Source: Thermoplasmata archaeon
Lineage (GTDB): Archaea > Thermoplasmatota > Thermoplasmata > Thermoplasmatales > Thermoplasmataceae
Direction: 5' to 3'
DNA: 11,054 nt
Assembly: GCA_021797265.1 (NCBI GenBank)
Contig: JAJZZZ010000044.1
Location: 1-11,054 of the forward strand
Positions 1-5,950 of the stretch are shown piece by piece. The notes beneath the pieces are model-generated. The model saw only the letters and a program-made list of their open reading frames with translations, did not search any database and was not told where the DNA came from. Every line of letters begins with the position of its first letter. The stretch's first letter is position 1. Position numbers and translations under genes: made by a program.

Positions 1-397
1 AATTGACAATACCATAACTTTTGAAATAATTGACAAGTTCCTGATAATAGGATTCACTGGGTGCGTAAAGCCTGTCAAATGTATTAGCAGATATATAATG
101 ATGATACTGGTCACTGGAGGGATTTGAGAGGTTTAAGAGAAAAGAGGAGAGCTGGGACTCATTAGCAGGGGAAAGGGAGACTGAAACCTCCATGTTGAAT
201 GATTTTGCAGATCCGTTATTCAGTATGTTTCCAGAGAACGGAACTGGTGCAAGGCTTACATCCAGCTGGTGAATGGGTGAGGCAGATATGCGGTCTCCGG
301 AATCGTGAGGATTATATGAAACAGCAATTGATGCTGAGGAAGCAACAAATGAAATAACAAGGATCAGGGATAACATTGCCCTGAATTTTTTTGACAT
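1..397 (-). CDS. Secreted S53 (sedolisin/kumamolisin-type) peptidase, N-terminal part only
   Basis: Reading the minus strand from an ATG at 397 gives 132 open codons that run off the left edge, so only the N-terminus is present. Residues 1-28 look like a Sec signal peptide: a basic start (MSKKFR) followed by a long hydrophobic stretch (LSLILVISFVASS). From about residue 69 to the edge the sequence follows the pro-kumamolisin activation domain, with a V-S-L start, an L-S-N-P-S-S-x-Q-Y-H-H-Y core, then Y-A-P-S and Y-F-K-S-Y-G. In this family the propeptide is removed, usually at acid pH, to release a Ser-Glu-Asp peptidase; that catalytic domain lies outside the window. There is no upstream in-frame ATG before the neighbouring gene ends at 438. 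No SD is visible; an AT-rich box near 421-432 could give a nearly leaderless transcript. Family call is from remembered propeptide pattern; the exact subfamily and substrate are unknown. Confidence 0.75.
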   Translation of the reverse strand, partial: MSKKFRAMLSLILVISFVASSASIAVSYNPHDSGDRISASPIHQLDVSLAPVPFSGNILNNGSAKSFNMEVSVSLSPANESQLSSFLLNLSNPSSDQYHHYISANTFDRLYAPSESYYQELVNYFKSYGIVN

Positions 398-437
398 CTC
401 TAATTGGAAGTAAGACCTACTATGAAAATATTGCCCA

Positions 438-1976
438 TCATGTATTTACCCGATCGCTGTTCTCAATGAGGAGATTCCTCAGAACCTGACCGGAAATGCT
501 CCGTGGTATGTCATGTTTCCATATTATTTCAGAAGGGAGATTGTGCTGGCTTAGTTTCCCATTAAGATATGAAATGACTCTTTTTTCATCTGCCCTTCTA
601 TCATCCTTTACACAGTAAAACACAATTTTTCTGATTCCGGGAGTAATCTCCTTGAAATCAGCAACAAATTCTAAAACGCCAGGTATGGTTCCTGCGCTCT
701 TTTCTATGAAACATCTGCTTGTGTGCCTGCCGATAATAATAGCAATATCTCTTTCCACTTTTATATCTCCGATAGATCCATCTGTGTCAATGCTCGCCTT
801 GATTCCGAATTCACCGCTCATTATGGATTCCTCATTATTGCCCGTTACCGTTGGCCCTTTCTCGCCCTCAGGATTGCTATCGACACCTGATTCACTTTCC
901 ACCTTTGTCTCACCCTTGTCTAAGGGGAGAAGCCTTCCCAAAGAATCACTGGAGAGTTCCATACAATGCGTCATGCCCATAAGTTCTGGAATCCCAAAGA
1001 AATAGAATATTCGGAAATTATTCCTGCTTGCGATATTGGAAAATAGGCTGGAGTTAAATTCCAGGCCTGTAGAAATTATGCCCCTGATCCTATCCCTGTT
1101 TGGATATTCAATCTCTTTTAACTTCGAGATTATTTCCGGAAACAGAGTTATGAAGTTAGCGTTGTATGTGTCGGCAATCTTAAAAATCCTTATGCCAGGA
1201 TCCGGACTAGATGGAAATATAGAGTAACCTGTGCTCATAACTGGCATCAGGACTGAAAGAATGAATCCCTCCGGGGAAGCTGGAGGGATGCATGAGGCAT
1301 TGCGAAAAACAGAGCCAGTTCCAGTGATCCTGCCAAGTGCAGTTAATGCCCTCTCACATAAGGCACCGCCATTGAAATCTATGACATTGGGCTCACCGCT
1401 TATCCCATATGACAGGAAACCTATCGCCTCCTTTCCCTGAATCTTCCCATGGTCCTTTTCCCTTGGTTTTTCAAGAATTATATCTATGAGTCTTGAGACA
1501 AATCCTGGAGGCTGGTTATTATGATGCCCATCTGTCTGAATGCCCTTTATGAAATTCATCAGGTCTCCTATCCTTGCTGTGATTACTTTCTCCCCTCGTT
1601 CGGGAATAATGTCGGAATCGGATTTTATTATCAGCCAGTCGTTTCTCTGATCTGTGGATATAGAATGGTATTCACTGTTCTTCAATGAACCAAAGTTGAC
1701 CGGAATTGCCCCGGACTTCAATACACCTAGAAGGGAGATCAGGTACTGGGGAGACATTGGAAGAAGAATGCCTACCCTTGAACCAGGTTCGCATCCTCTG
1801 GAAACCAGAAATTCAGAAAGCGAGGATGACATCTGGTCTATGCTCCTGTAGGAAAAGTACCTTCCTTCGTAGACAAGAACCGGATAACTTGGCTTTCTGT
1901 TTGCAGCTTCCTGGAAAGCTTCCAGAAATGATGCCTGTTTTACCTTAGTGAATTCCGTTTCAGGGCTGTTTGGCAT
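438..1976 (-). CDS. Divergent ANL-superfamily (acyl-CoA synthetase/AMP-ligase-like) protein, probably catalytically degenerate
   Basis: The 512-residue product has the length and layout of AMP-forming acyl-CoA synthetases. Residues 30-120 match the usual N-terminal fold (YEGRYFSYRSID, then RVGILLPMSP and LLGVLKSGAIPVN). The adenylation motifs are eroded. The phosphate-binding loop TSGTTGxPK appears as SYGISGEPN (189-197), losing its lysine. The YGxTE motif is FGIPE (327-331), with proline where the AMP-contacting threonine should be. The GRxDD hinge is GRHTS (416-420), and the C-terminal catalytic lysine of SGKxxR is Gln497 (SGQVLR). Residues 353-388 form a Gly/Glu/Ser-rich insert not typical of the family. 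The frame is intact with normal codon use, so this is not an obvious pseudogene. A good SD precedes the ATG. It lies 59 nt after nnr and may be co-transcribed. It could be a binding or regulatory pseudoenzyme, or an enzyme with unusual chemistry; no substrate can be named. Confidence 0.7.
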   Translation of the reverse strand: MPNSPETEFTKVKQASFLEAFQEAANRKPSYPVLVYEGRYFSYRSIDQMSSSLSEFLVSRGCEPGSRVGILLPMSPQYLISLLGVLKSGAIPVNFGSLKNSEYHSISTDQRNDWLIIKSDSDIIPERGEKVITARIGDLMNFIKGIQTDGHHNNQPPGFVSRLIDIILEKPREKDHGKIQGKEAIGFLSYGISGEPNVIDFNGGALCERALTALGRITGTGSVFRNASCIPPASPEGFILSVLMPVMSTGYSIFPSSPDPGIRIFKIADTYNANFITLFPEIISKLKEIEYPNRDRIRGIISTGLEFNSSLFSNIASRNNFRIFYFFGIPELMGMTHCMELSSDSLGRLLPLDKGETKVESESGVDSNPEGEKGPTVTGNNEESIMSGEFGIKASIDTDGSIGDIKVERDIAIIIGRHTSRCFIEKSAGTIPGVLEFVADFKEITPGIRKIVFYCVKDDRRADEKRVISYLNGKLSQHNLPSEIIWKHDIPRSISGQVLRNLLIENSDRVNT

Positions 1977-1979
1977 TAT

Positions 1980-1985
1980 TCACCT
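1980..1985 (-). promoter_or_regulatory. Shine-Dalgarno site of the ANL-like gene
   Basis: AGGTGA lies three bases upstream of the ATG at 1976 and matches the GGAGGTGA consensus complementary to the archaeal 16S 3' end. It fixes the start and shows that this gene, despite its degenerate motifs, keeps a translation signal. Confidence 0.6.
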
Positions 1986-2035
1986 GCCTTATCATTTAAG
2001 TAAAGTCATTTATTAATCTTCCCAATGTAAATGAA

Positions 2036-3415
2036 TTATGAATACTGGCTGTAATACCTGAGGACCTCTGGGATTCTGGATATCATGTCATTAATGTCAT
2101 ACCAGTAAGATTTCTCCTGGAAGCATAGGTCGGCTGATTTCTTATTTATAAATGATGCCATGCATGCAGCTGCCAGAACGCTTCTTGATGAATTCAATAG
2201 AGAAGTAAGAATGCCTGCCAGCAGATCTCCTGTGCCACCCATAGTCATTCTTGGATTACCTCCTTCTGTTATCCTGTAGATCCTGCCATCAGAAATTATG
2301 TCCTTTTCACCCTTCAGTATAACCAGAAAACCAGTTTTTTCGCAGTATTCGAGGACATATTCTATGGTGGGTGCCCTTCCACTTATCCTGCTGAACTCTG
2401 TTGCATGAGGAGTCATGCATATTCTTGACATTGGAGCAGCCTCAAAAATCTCTTCAGCCCTCGAGAGTGCGTCTGCATCCAGAACTATGAAACCAGTGTA
2501 TCCTTTCAGGGCGGATATCTCACTTGAGAGATCATAGTCTCCGCAGCCAGAGCCGATTAGAATTGAATCGGAACGCTGCACCATCTCTGGGGTCAGATCC
2601 TTTGATATTCCTGTGATTATCTGGGGATCAAATCCAGAAATCACTGCTCTGTTCTCCTGAGAAGTGAAGACCTTGACTGTGTCGCTCCCGGATTTTACAG
2701 CGCCCATCGCAGCAATCACAGCGGAACCGTAGAACCTGTGTCCTGTGATCATAAGGACCCTGCCATTCATACCCTTATGTGATGAGAGGTCAGGTTTTTT
2801 AAGATAGAGGAAATCACCTGGCCCGCTGTTTCTGAAAGCCCTGTCAGGTATTCCTATATCTTTTATTATTATCCTGCCACTGTTGTTTTGGGTCATACCC
2901 TCTTTGATATCCGTAAATGTTACAGTGATCTCCGGGGAAATGCATATCTCACTACCGATACCGGAGGGGACATCTATGGAAACAAGATGCTTTGCAGAGG
3001 TGTTAACAGCCTGAATATACTGATCCATGGGCTTTCTTGGCTCTCCTGAAATTCCGGAGCCAAGAAGGGCGTCGATTACCACATCGTAATCGGAAATATT
3101 ATCAGGAAATGATCTGAGCAATTTGCCCCTGTATTCCCTGAATGCCTTCTTTGCCTCCCTTGTTTTAATGGAGTTTTCATCTGATGCCAGAAATACACTT
3201 ACTTCATTATCTCCAGAAAGAAGCCTGGCAGCAACAAGTCCGTCTCCTCCGTTATTTCCGGTACCACACAGCACAAGTATTTTCAATCCCCTGCCGAATA
3301 AATCTGAAACAGCATCTGCAACTGCCCCACCGGCATTTTTCATAAGTTCGTACAGATCACCATGGAGATACCTGTAGTTCAGGTCTATTCTCCGGGACTC
3401 CATGAAATTGAGCAT
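2036..3415 (-). CDS. nnr: Bifunctional NAD(P)H-hydrate repair enzyme (epimerase plus ADP-dependent dehydratase)
   Basis: This 459-residue protein repairs NADHX and NADPHX, the hydrated, inactive forms of the nicotinamide cofactors that arise by heat, acid or enzyme side reactions. The N-terminal epimerase half (YjeF_N type, about 1-205) shows LMKNAG (24-29), the nucleotide loop CGTGNNGGDG (50-59), DALLGSGISGEPR (115-127) and SIDVPSG (146-152). The C-terminal ribokinase-like dehydratase (about 210-455) shows HKGMNGRVL (213-221), LDADAL (312-317), MTPHATEF (334-341), LKGEKD (367-372) and GGTGDLLAG (393-401), whose Asp397 is the expected catalytic base. MTPHATEF replaces the commoner TPHPGEF, a mild variation. 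Length and two-domain order are normal for archaea. The start is ATG at 3415, with a second ATG four codons later (3403); neither has a clear SD. The gene begins 19 nt after ogg, so co-transcription is likely. Confidence 0.92.
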   Translation of the reverse strand: MLNFMESRRIDLNYRYLHGDLYELMKNAGGAVADAVSDLFGRGLKILVLCGTGNNGGDGLVAARLLSGDNEVSVFLASDENSIKTREAKKAFREYRGKLLRSFPDNISDYDVVIDALLGSGISGEPRKPMDQYIQAVNTSAKHLVSIDVPSGIGSEICISPEITVTFTDIKEGMTQNNSGRIIIKDIGIPDRAFRNSGPGDFLYLKKPDLSSHKGMNGRVLMITGHRFYGSAVIAAMGAVKSGSDTVKVFTSQENRAVISGFDPQIITGISKDLTPEMVQRSDSILIGSGCGDYDLSSEISALKGYTGFIVLDADALSRAEEIFEAAPMSRICMTPHATEFSRISGRAPTIEYVLEYCEKTGFLVILKGEKDIISDGRIYRITEGGNPRMTMGGTGDLLAGILTSLLNSSRSVLAAACMASFINKKSADLCFQEKSYWYDINDMISRIPEVLRYYSQYS

Positions 3416-3434
3416 ACAGATAGCTAGATCAGAC

Positions 3435-4100
3435 TCATTTAATTATTTTACCGGTAGCAATGTACCAGAGATAAAGATCCAGTTCACCGGGTTTCATGCC
3501 AAGTGAGTCAGAATAGGTTTTGAATATATTCTCCTTCTGTATGTACCTGAAGGCCGGTGTGACCTTCATGTCTATTGAAGGGTCCAGCTGATTCATTATT
3601 CTCACAATGTGCTTGTCAAGAATGGCAAGATCAAAAACACCGACATTCCTTAAAAAATGAGATGCCTCCTTGTAACTTATTCCATCCACATTCTTCACAA
3701 GAAATTCCCTTGCTTCCATTGGGTCTGTGGATCTTACAAGTCCGGGAAGTTCATCTATAAATGGGCGTGCTTTAACTATGAACCTTGATCTCACATTGTA
3801 GAAACGGTATTGAAGCTCATGGAGGCGATCTCTGAGCCTCTTCTCAGGAAGTTTGAGGAATCCTTCTATTCCTATCCCCATCTGAGTCCTTATCCCCATC
3901 TCCGCGGAAGTGTTTGCAGTAAGAATGCAGAAACATAACTCCCCGAAAAGAGTTTCTGCATCAGAAGAGCGCATACGCCTGAAATCCTCAAGCCGGGATT
4001 CCAGAACATCCCTTACTTCCGATTCCTGAATGGCCCTTAATTTCGAATAAAAAGAGCTTTCTTTAAAAATATTCTGCCCCGAAACAGAAACTGGTTCCAT
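3435..4100 (-). CDS. ogg: Ogg2-type 8-oxoguanine DNA glycosylase / AP lyase
   Basis: The 221-residue protein belongs to the HhH-GPD base-excision repair family, archaeal Ogg2 branch, which removes 8-oxoguanine from DNA and nicks the abasic site. The helix-hairpin-helix and catalytic region is NVDGISYKEASHFLRNVG (137-154) followed by LAILDKHI (158-165). Lys144 is the expected Schiff-base nucleophile and Asp162 the conserved helper aspartate. LCFCILTANTSA (55-66) matches the family's N-terminal helical core. The protein ends in a lysine (Lys221); from family knowledge the C-terminal lysine of Ogg2 enzymes contacts 8-oxoguanine and discriminates it from guanine, so its retention supports true Ogg2 activity. 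No iron-sulfur cysteine cluster of the Nth/MutY kind is present. The ATG at 4100 has no clear SD. It follows sod by 22 nt and precedes nnr by 19 nt, suggesting a shared transcript. Confidence 0.92.
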   Translation of the reverse strand: MEPVSVSGQNIFKESSFYSKLRAIQESEVRDVLESRLEDFRRMRSSDAETLFGELCFCILTANTSAEMGIRTQMGIGIEGFLKLPEKRLRDRLHELQYRFYNVRSRFIVKARPFIDELPGLVRSTDPMEAREFLVKNVDGISYKEASHFLRNVGVFDLAILDKHIVRIMNQLDPSIDMKVTPAFRYIQKENIFKTYSDSLGMKPGELDLYLWYIATGKIIK

Positions 4101-4122
4101 TCAGGGCACTCATATTGAAATA

Positions 4123-4737
4123 TTATTTGAATATTTCATACATTTTTTTGGCTTTCTCAAGCTTCTGGTCAACGTCAGACCACCTGACGTTCTTCATGAA
4201 TGCGTCTAGATATGGGGCTCTCTTAGCACCATAATCAACATAATACGCATGCTCATATACATCCAGAGCGAGAAGTACTATGCTGTTCCACATTGCGTTT
4301 GAATTGTGTGCATCGGCACCAACATTTCTGAGCTTCCCTGTATTCAGATCGAAGACAAGAAGGCTCCATCCCCTGAAGGCAACGCCTGTGGCCTTGAAAT
4401 CCTCAACCCATTTCTCATAGCTCCCGAAGTCCTTCTCCACCTGCTTTTTGAAGGACTCTGATGGCTGCCCATGTGATGCTGTAAGATTTCCGAAGTATGT
4501 CTCATGCAGAAGGGCACCATCGAAGTTGAAAGTCTCCTCTGACTTCAATTCCCTGAGATCACTGTAGTTCTGGTTAGCTGCGGCTCTGTCGGCAGATCCC
4601 AGTTTTGACCATATTTCATTCAGCTTTTTGACGTATCCCTTGTAATGTGTTTCAAAGTGGTACTCTATCTGCTGATCTGATATTCCGTCAAGTCCCTTGG
4701 GTTTCAGTTCGTTTTTTTCTTTCCAGTTGTCTGCCAT
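4123..4737 (-). CDS. sod: Superoxide dismutase, Fe/Mn family
   Basis: The 204-residue cytosolic enzyme (no signal peptide) converts superoxide to oxygen and hydrogen peroxide. All four metal ligands are recognisable: His27 in IEYHFETHYKGYV, His78 in LLHETYFGNL, and Asp159 and His163 in LDVYEHAYYVDYG. Tyr35 occupies the conserved active-site tyrosine position. The outer-sphere position that holds Gln in Mn enzymes appears to be filled by His144 in ADAHNSN, resembling some archaeal SODs and leaving metal preference (Fe, Mn or either) open. Length is normal. The ATG at 4737 is preceded by GGTGA at the right spacing, and a TATA-like box with an inverted repeat lies in the 85-nt gap before it. It is followed after 22 nt by ogg, pairing superoxide removal with repair of oxidised DNA. 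Confidence 0.96.
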   Translation of the reverse strand: MADNWKEKNELKPKGLDGISDQQIEYHFETHYKGYVKKLNEIWSKLGSADRAAANQNYSDLRELKSEETFNFDGALLHETYFGNLTASHGQPSESFKKQVEKDFGSYEKWVEDFKATGVAFRGWSLLVFDLNTGKLRNVGADAHNSNAMWNSIVLLALDVYEHAYYVDYGAKRAPYLDAFMKNVRWSDVDQKLEKAKKMYEIFK

Positions 4738-4741
4738 TATT

Positions 4742-4746
4742 TCACC
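4742..4746 (-). promoter_or_regulatory. Shine-Dalgarno site of sod
   Basis: GGTGA ends four bases before the ATG of sod and fits the archaeal anti-SD sequence. It confirms the start at 4737 rather than any later methionine. Confidence 0.6.
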
Positions 4747-4761
4747 GCTTCACCATTTCCT

Positions 4762-4779
4762 TAAGACTTAAAAATCTTA
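4762..4779. repeat. Short inverted repeat in the sod promoter region
   Basis: TAAGA (4762-4766) and TCTTA (4775-4779) form perfect five-base arms around an eight-base AT-rich centre. The element lies just downstream of the TATA-like box, about where transcription of sod should begin, which is where archaeal repressors often bind. The arms are short and the region is AT-rich, so chance is a real alternative. Confidence 0.3.
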
Positions 4780-4788
4780 TGAGAAATG

Positions 4789-4796
4789 TTTAAAAA
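4789..4796 (-). promoter_or_regulatory. Possible TATA box of sod
   Basis: TTTTTAAA on the minus strand lies about 55 bases before the sod ATG. With the usual 25-base spacing it would place the transcription start near 4766, leaving a leader of roughly 29 nt that includes the SD. The match to TTTATATA is partial, so sod might instead be read mainly from the upstream zinc-protein promoter. Confidence 0.4.
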
Positions 4797-4822
4797 CATA
4801 TTCCGCAGGCAAAAGGAAAATC

Positions 4823-5029
4823 TTACAATAAAAATTCGTCTATGGACCGTATCCCTTCCTTTGCGTCTGGATAAATTCTTGTTCGCGATGATCTTGCATT
4901 ACTCAACCACTCATCAAGAGGTTCGTCCTCAATTGATCTGGCCCTGTGAATCTGGGAGGAGCATTCAGAGCAGTAAATCCCACTATAGATAAGATCCTGA
5001 CAGATGATACAGTGATGCTTTGCTGCCAT
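4823..5029 (-). CDS. Small zinc-binding protein with paired CxxC motifs, function unknown
   Basis: A 68-residue protein with four cysteines in two pairs, CIIC (7-10) and CSEC (20-23), separated by nine residues. This is the layout of a zinc knuckle or treble-clef type site at the very N-terminus; His5 and His6 sit just before it. The rest is charged, with an acidic patch (EDEPLDEW, 34-41) and an arginine-rich stretch, and has no membrane segment or signal peptide. I do not recognise the family. It is real rather than a shadow because it has a clear zinc motif, a strong TATA box upstream and a normal stop, and the competing plus-strand frame shows no such features. It sits between the GPN GTPase and sod, separated by 141 and 85 nt. 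It may bind nucleic acid or a protein partner; no role can be assigned. Confidence 0.75.
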   Translation of the reverse strand: MAAKHHCIICQDLIYSGIYCSECSSQIHRARSIEDEPLDEWLSNARSSRTRIYPDAKEGIRSIDEFLL

Positions 5030-5091
5030 GATCGAGGTTAGGGCAGGAATGTTAAAACTCTTTTGCTGCCACTTGTATGGATTTTGGTGGG

Positions 5092-5099
5092 TATATAAA
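5092..5099 (-). promoter_or_regulatory. TATA box for the small zinc protein (and perhaps the sod-ogg-nnr unit)
   Basis: The minus strand carries TTTATATA, the archaeal box A consensus, 63 bases before the ATG at 5029. A start near 5068-5072 would give a leader of about 40 nt. A second AT-rich box, ATATAAAA on the minus strand at 5126-5133, lies further upstream and could be an alternative; read on the plus strand it resembles TTTTATAT. The 141-base region 5030-5170 holds no gene that I can see. Confidence 0.65.
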
Positions 5100-5170
5100 G
5101 AAATGTCCTCTTTGCCGGATGATGCTTTTATATGCCACTGACAGTCCTTTAATTCACGTTATACACTATA

Positions 5171-5950
5171 TTAATCATCCCTGTACATTGTATCTGCATC
5201 TGAACCTCCGGTGAAGAATACAGACATATCGCTGTACACATCCTCAAGCCCACTGAAGTCCCTGGCAGAGACAGGCACCACTTTAGAGATCATATCATTA
5301 TCCCTGAATGAGTTCAGAACTGATATGAAGAAGTCCTTCATCATTGGTGTCTTTTCATCCATCAGGGCATCTGATAGAAGTTCCGGAGAGTTTTCCCAGG
5401 AATGTACCCTCTCTATGTCTTCATCTGTGACCAGATCGGATTTGTTCAGGACATAGATCATTGGCCTGAAGAACCTTGACATTACAGAAGCGTAAAGCAT
5501 CTTCTGAGAAATATAGCCTGAAGGCGATACGGAGAGGACTGCATCAGAAATGAAAGCCAGCATAGACTTGTGCCCGCTCAGTTTTTCCACCAGCATTGGA
5601 GCACCGGGGCGGTATGTGAAAAGTTCCATCTGGCCAGGTGTATCGAATATCACATAGTAATCGTCCAGTTCCCTCAAAACTGTTGAGACTGGCTCTATGT
5701 TATCAAGCAAGAGGTCAGCAGCCACAATCTGAGCCCCATTTGGCCCCAGGTTGTATTCCGACATTATCTGCGAAAGTGAAATAGTCTCCCTTATGTCCAC
5801 CTCCGCTTCATATGGTATGTACTCAGAGCCGGGATCAAGATTCACAACTGCAGCGTCATATTCATTGGTAATCAGCCATTCCTTAAGTGCACCGCAGAAA
5901 GTGGACTTCCCTGTACCGGCAGGGCCAGTTACGAAAAGAGATCCAATCAA
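5171..5950 (-). CDS. GPN-loop GTPase
   Basis: The 259-residue protein is an archaeal GPN-loop GTPase, related to P. abyssi Pab0955 and eukaryotic Gpn1/XAB1. Visible motifs in order are the P-loop GPAGTGKST (9-17), NLDPG (37-41), the defining GPN insertion LGPNG (68-72), the DxxG switch DTPGQ (103-107), the base-specificity motif NKSD (169-172) and VSA (227-229). Family members form nucleotide-dependent homodimers; eukaryotic relatives help RNA polymerase II assembly and nuclear import, while the archaeal role is unsettled. The start codon is TTG at 5950-5948, not ATG. It is supported by a near-perfect SD in the end of polC and by the P-loop beginning only eight residues in, as is usual. The gene overlaps the polC stop by four bases (TTGA), indicating translational coupling with the polymerase subunit. 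Confidence 0.95.
   Translation of the reverse strand: MIGSLFVTGPAGTGKSTFCGALKEWLITNEYDAAVVNLDPGSEYIPYEAEVDIRETISLSQIMSEYNLGPNGAQIVAADLLLDNIEPVSTVLRELDDYYVIFDTPGQMELFTYRPGAPMLVEKLSGHKSMLAFISDAVLSVSPSGYISQKMLYASVMSRFFRPMIYVLNKSDLVTDEDIERVHSWENSPELLSDALMDEKTPMMKDFFISVLNSFRDNDMISKVVPVSARDFSGLEDVYSDMSVFFTGGSDADTMYRDD

Noticed and set aside
1977..2035. AT-rich sequence before the ANL-like gene considered as a separate promoter
   Set aside because: TATA-like matches are poor and would put the transcription start on or after the SD; read-through from nnr is as likely.
4786..4992. 68-codon plus-strand frame opposite the small zinc protein
   Set aside because: It has no motif or SD, while the minus-strand frame has a CxxC pair arrangement and a TATA box.
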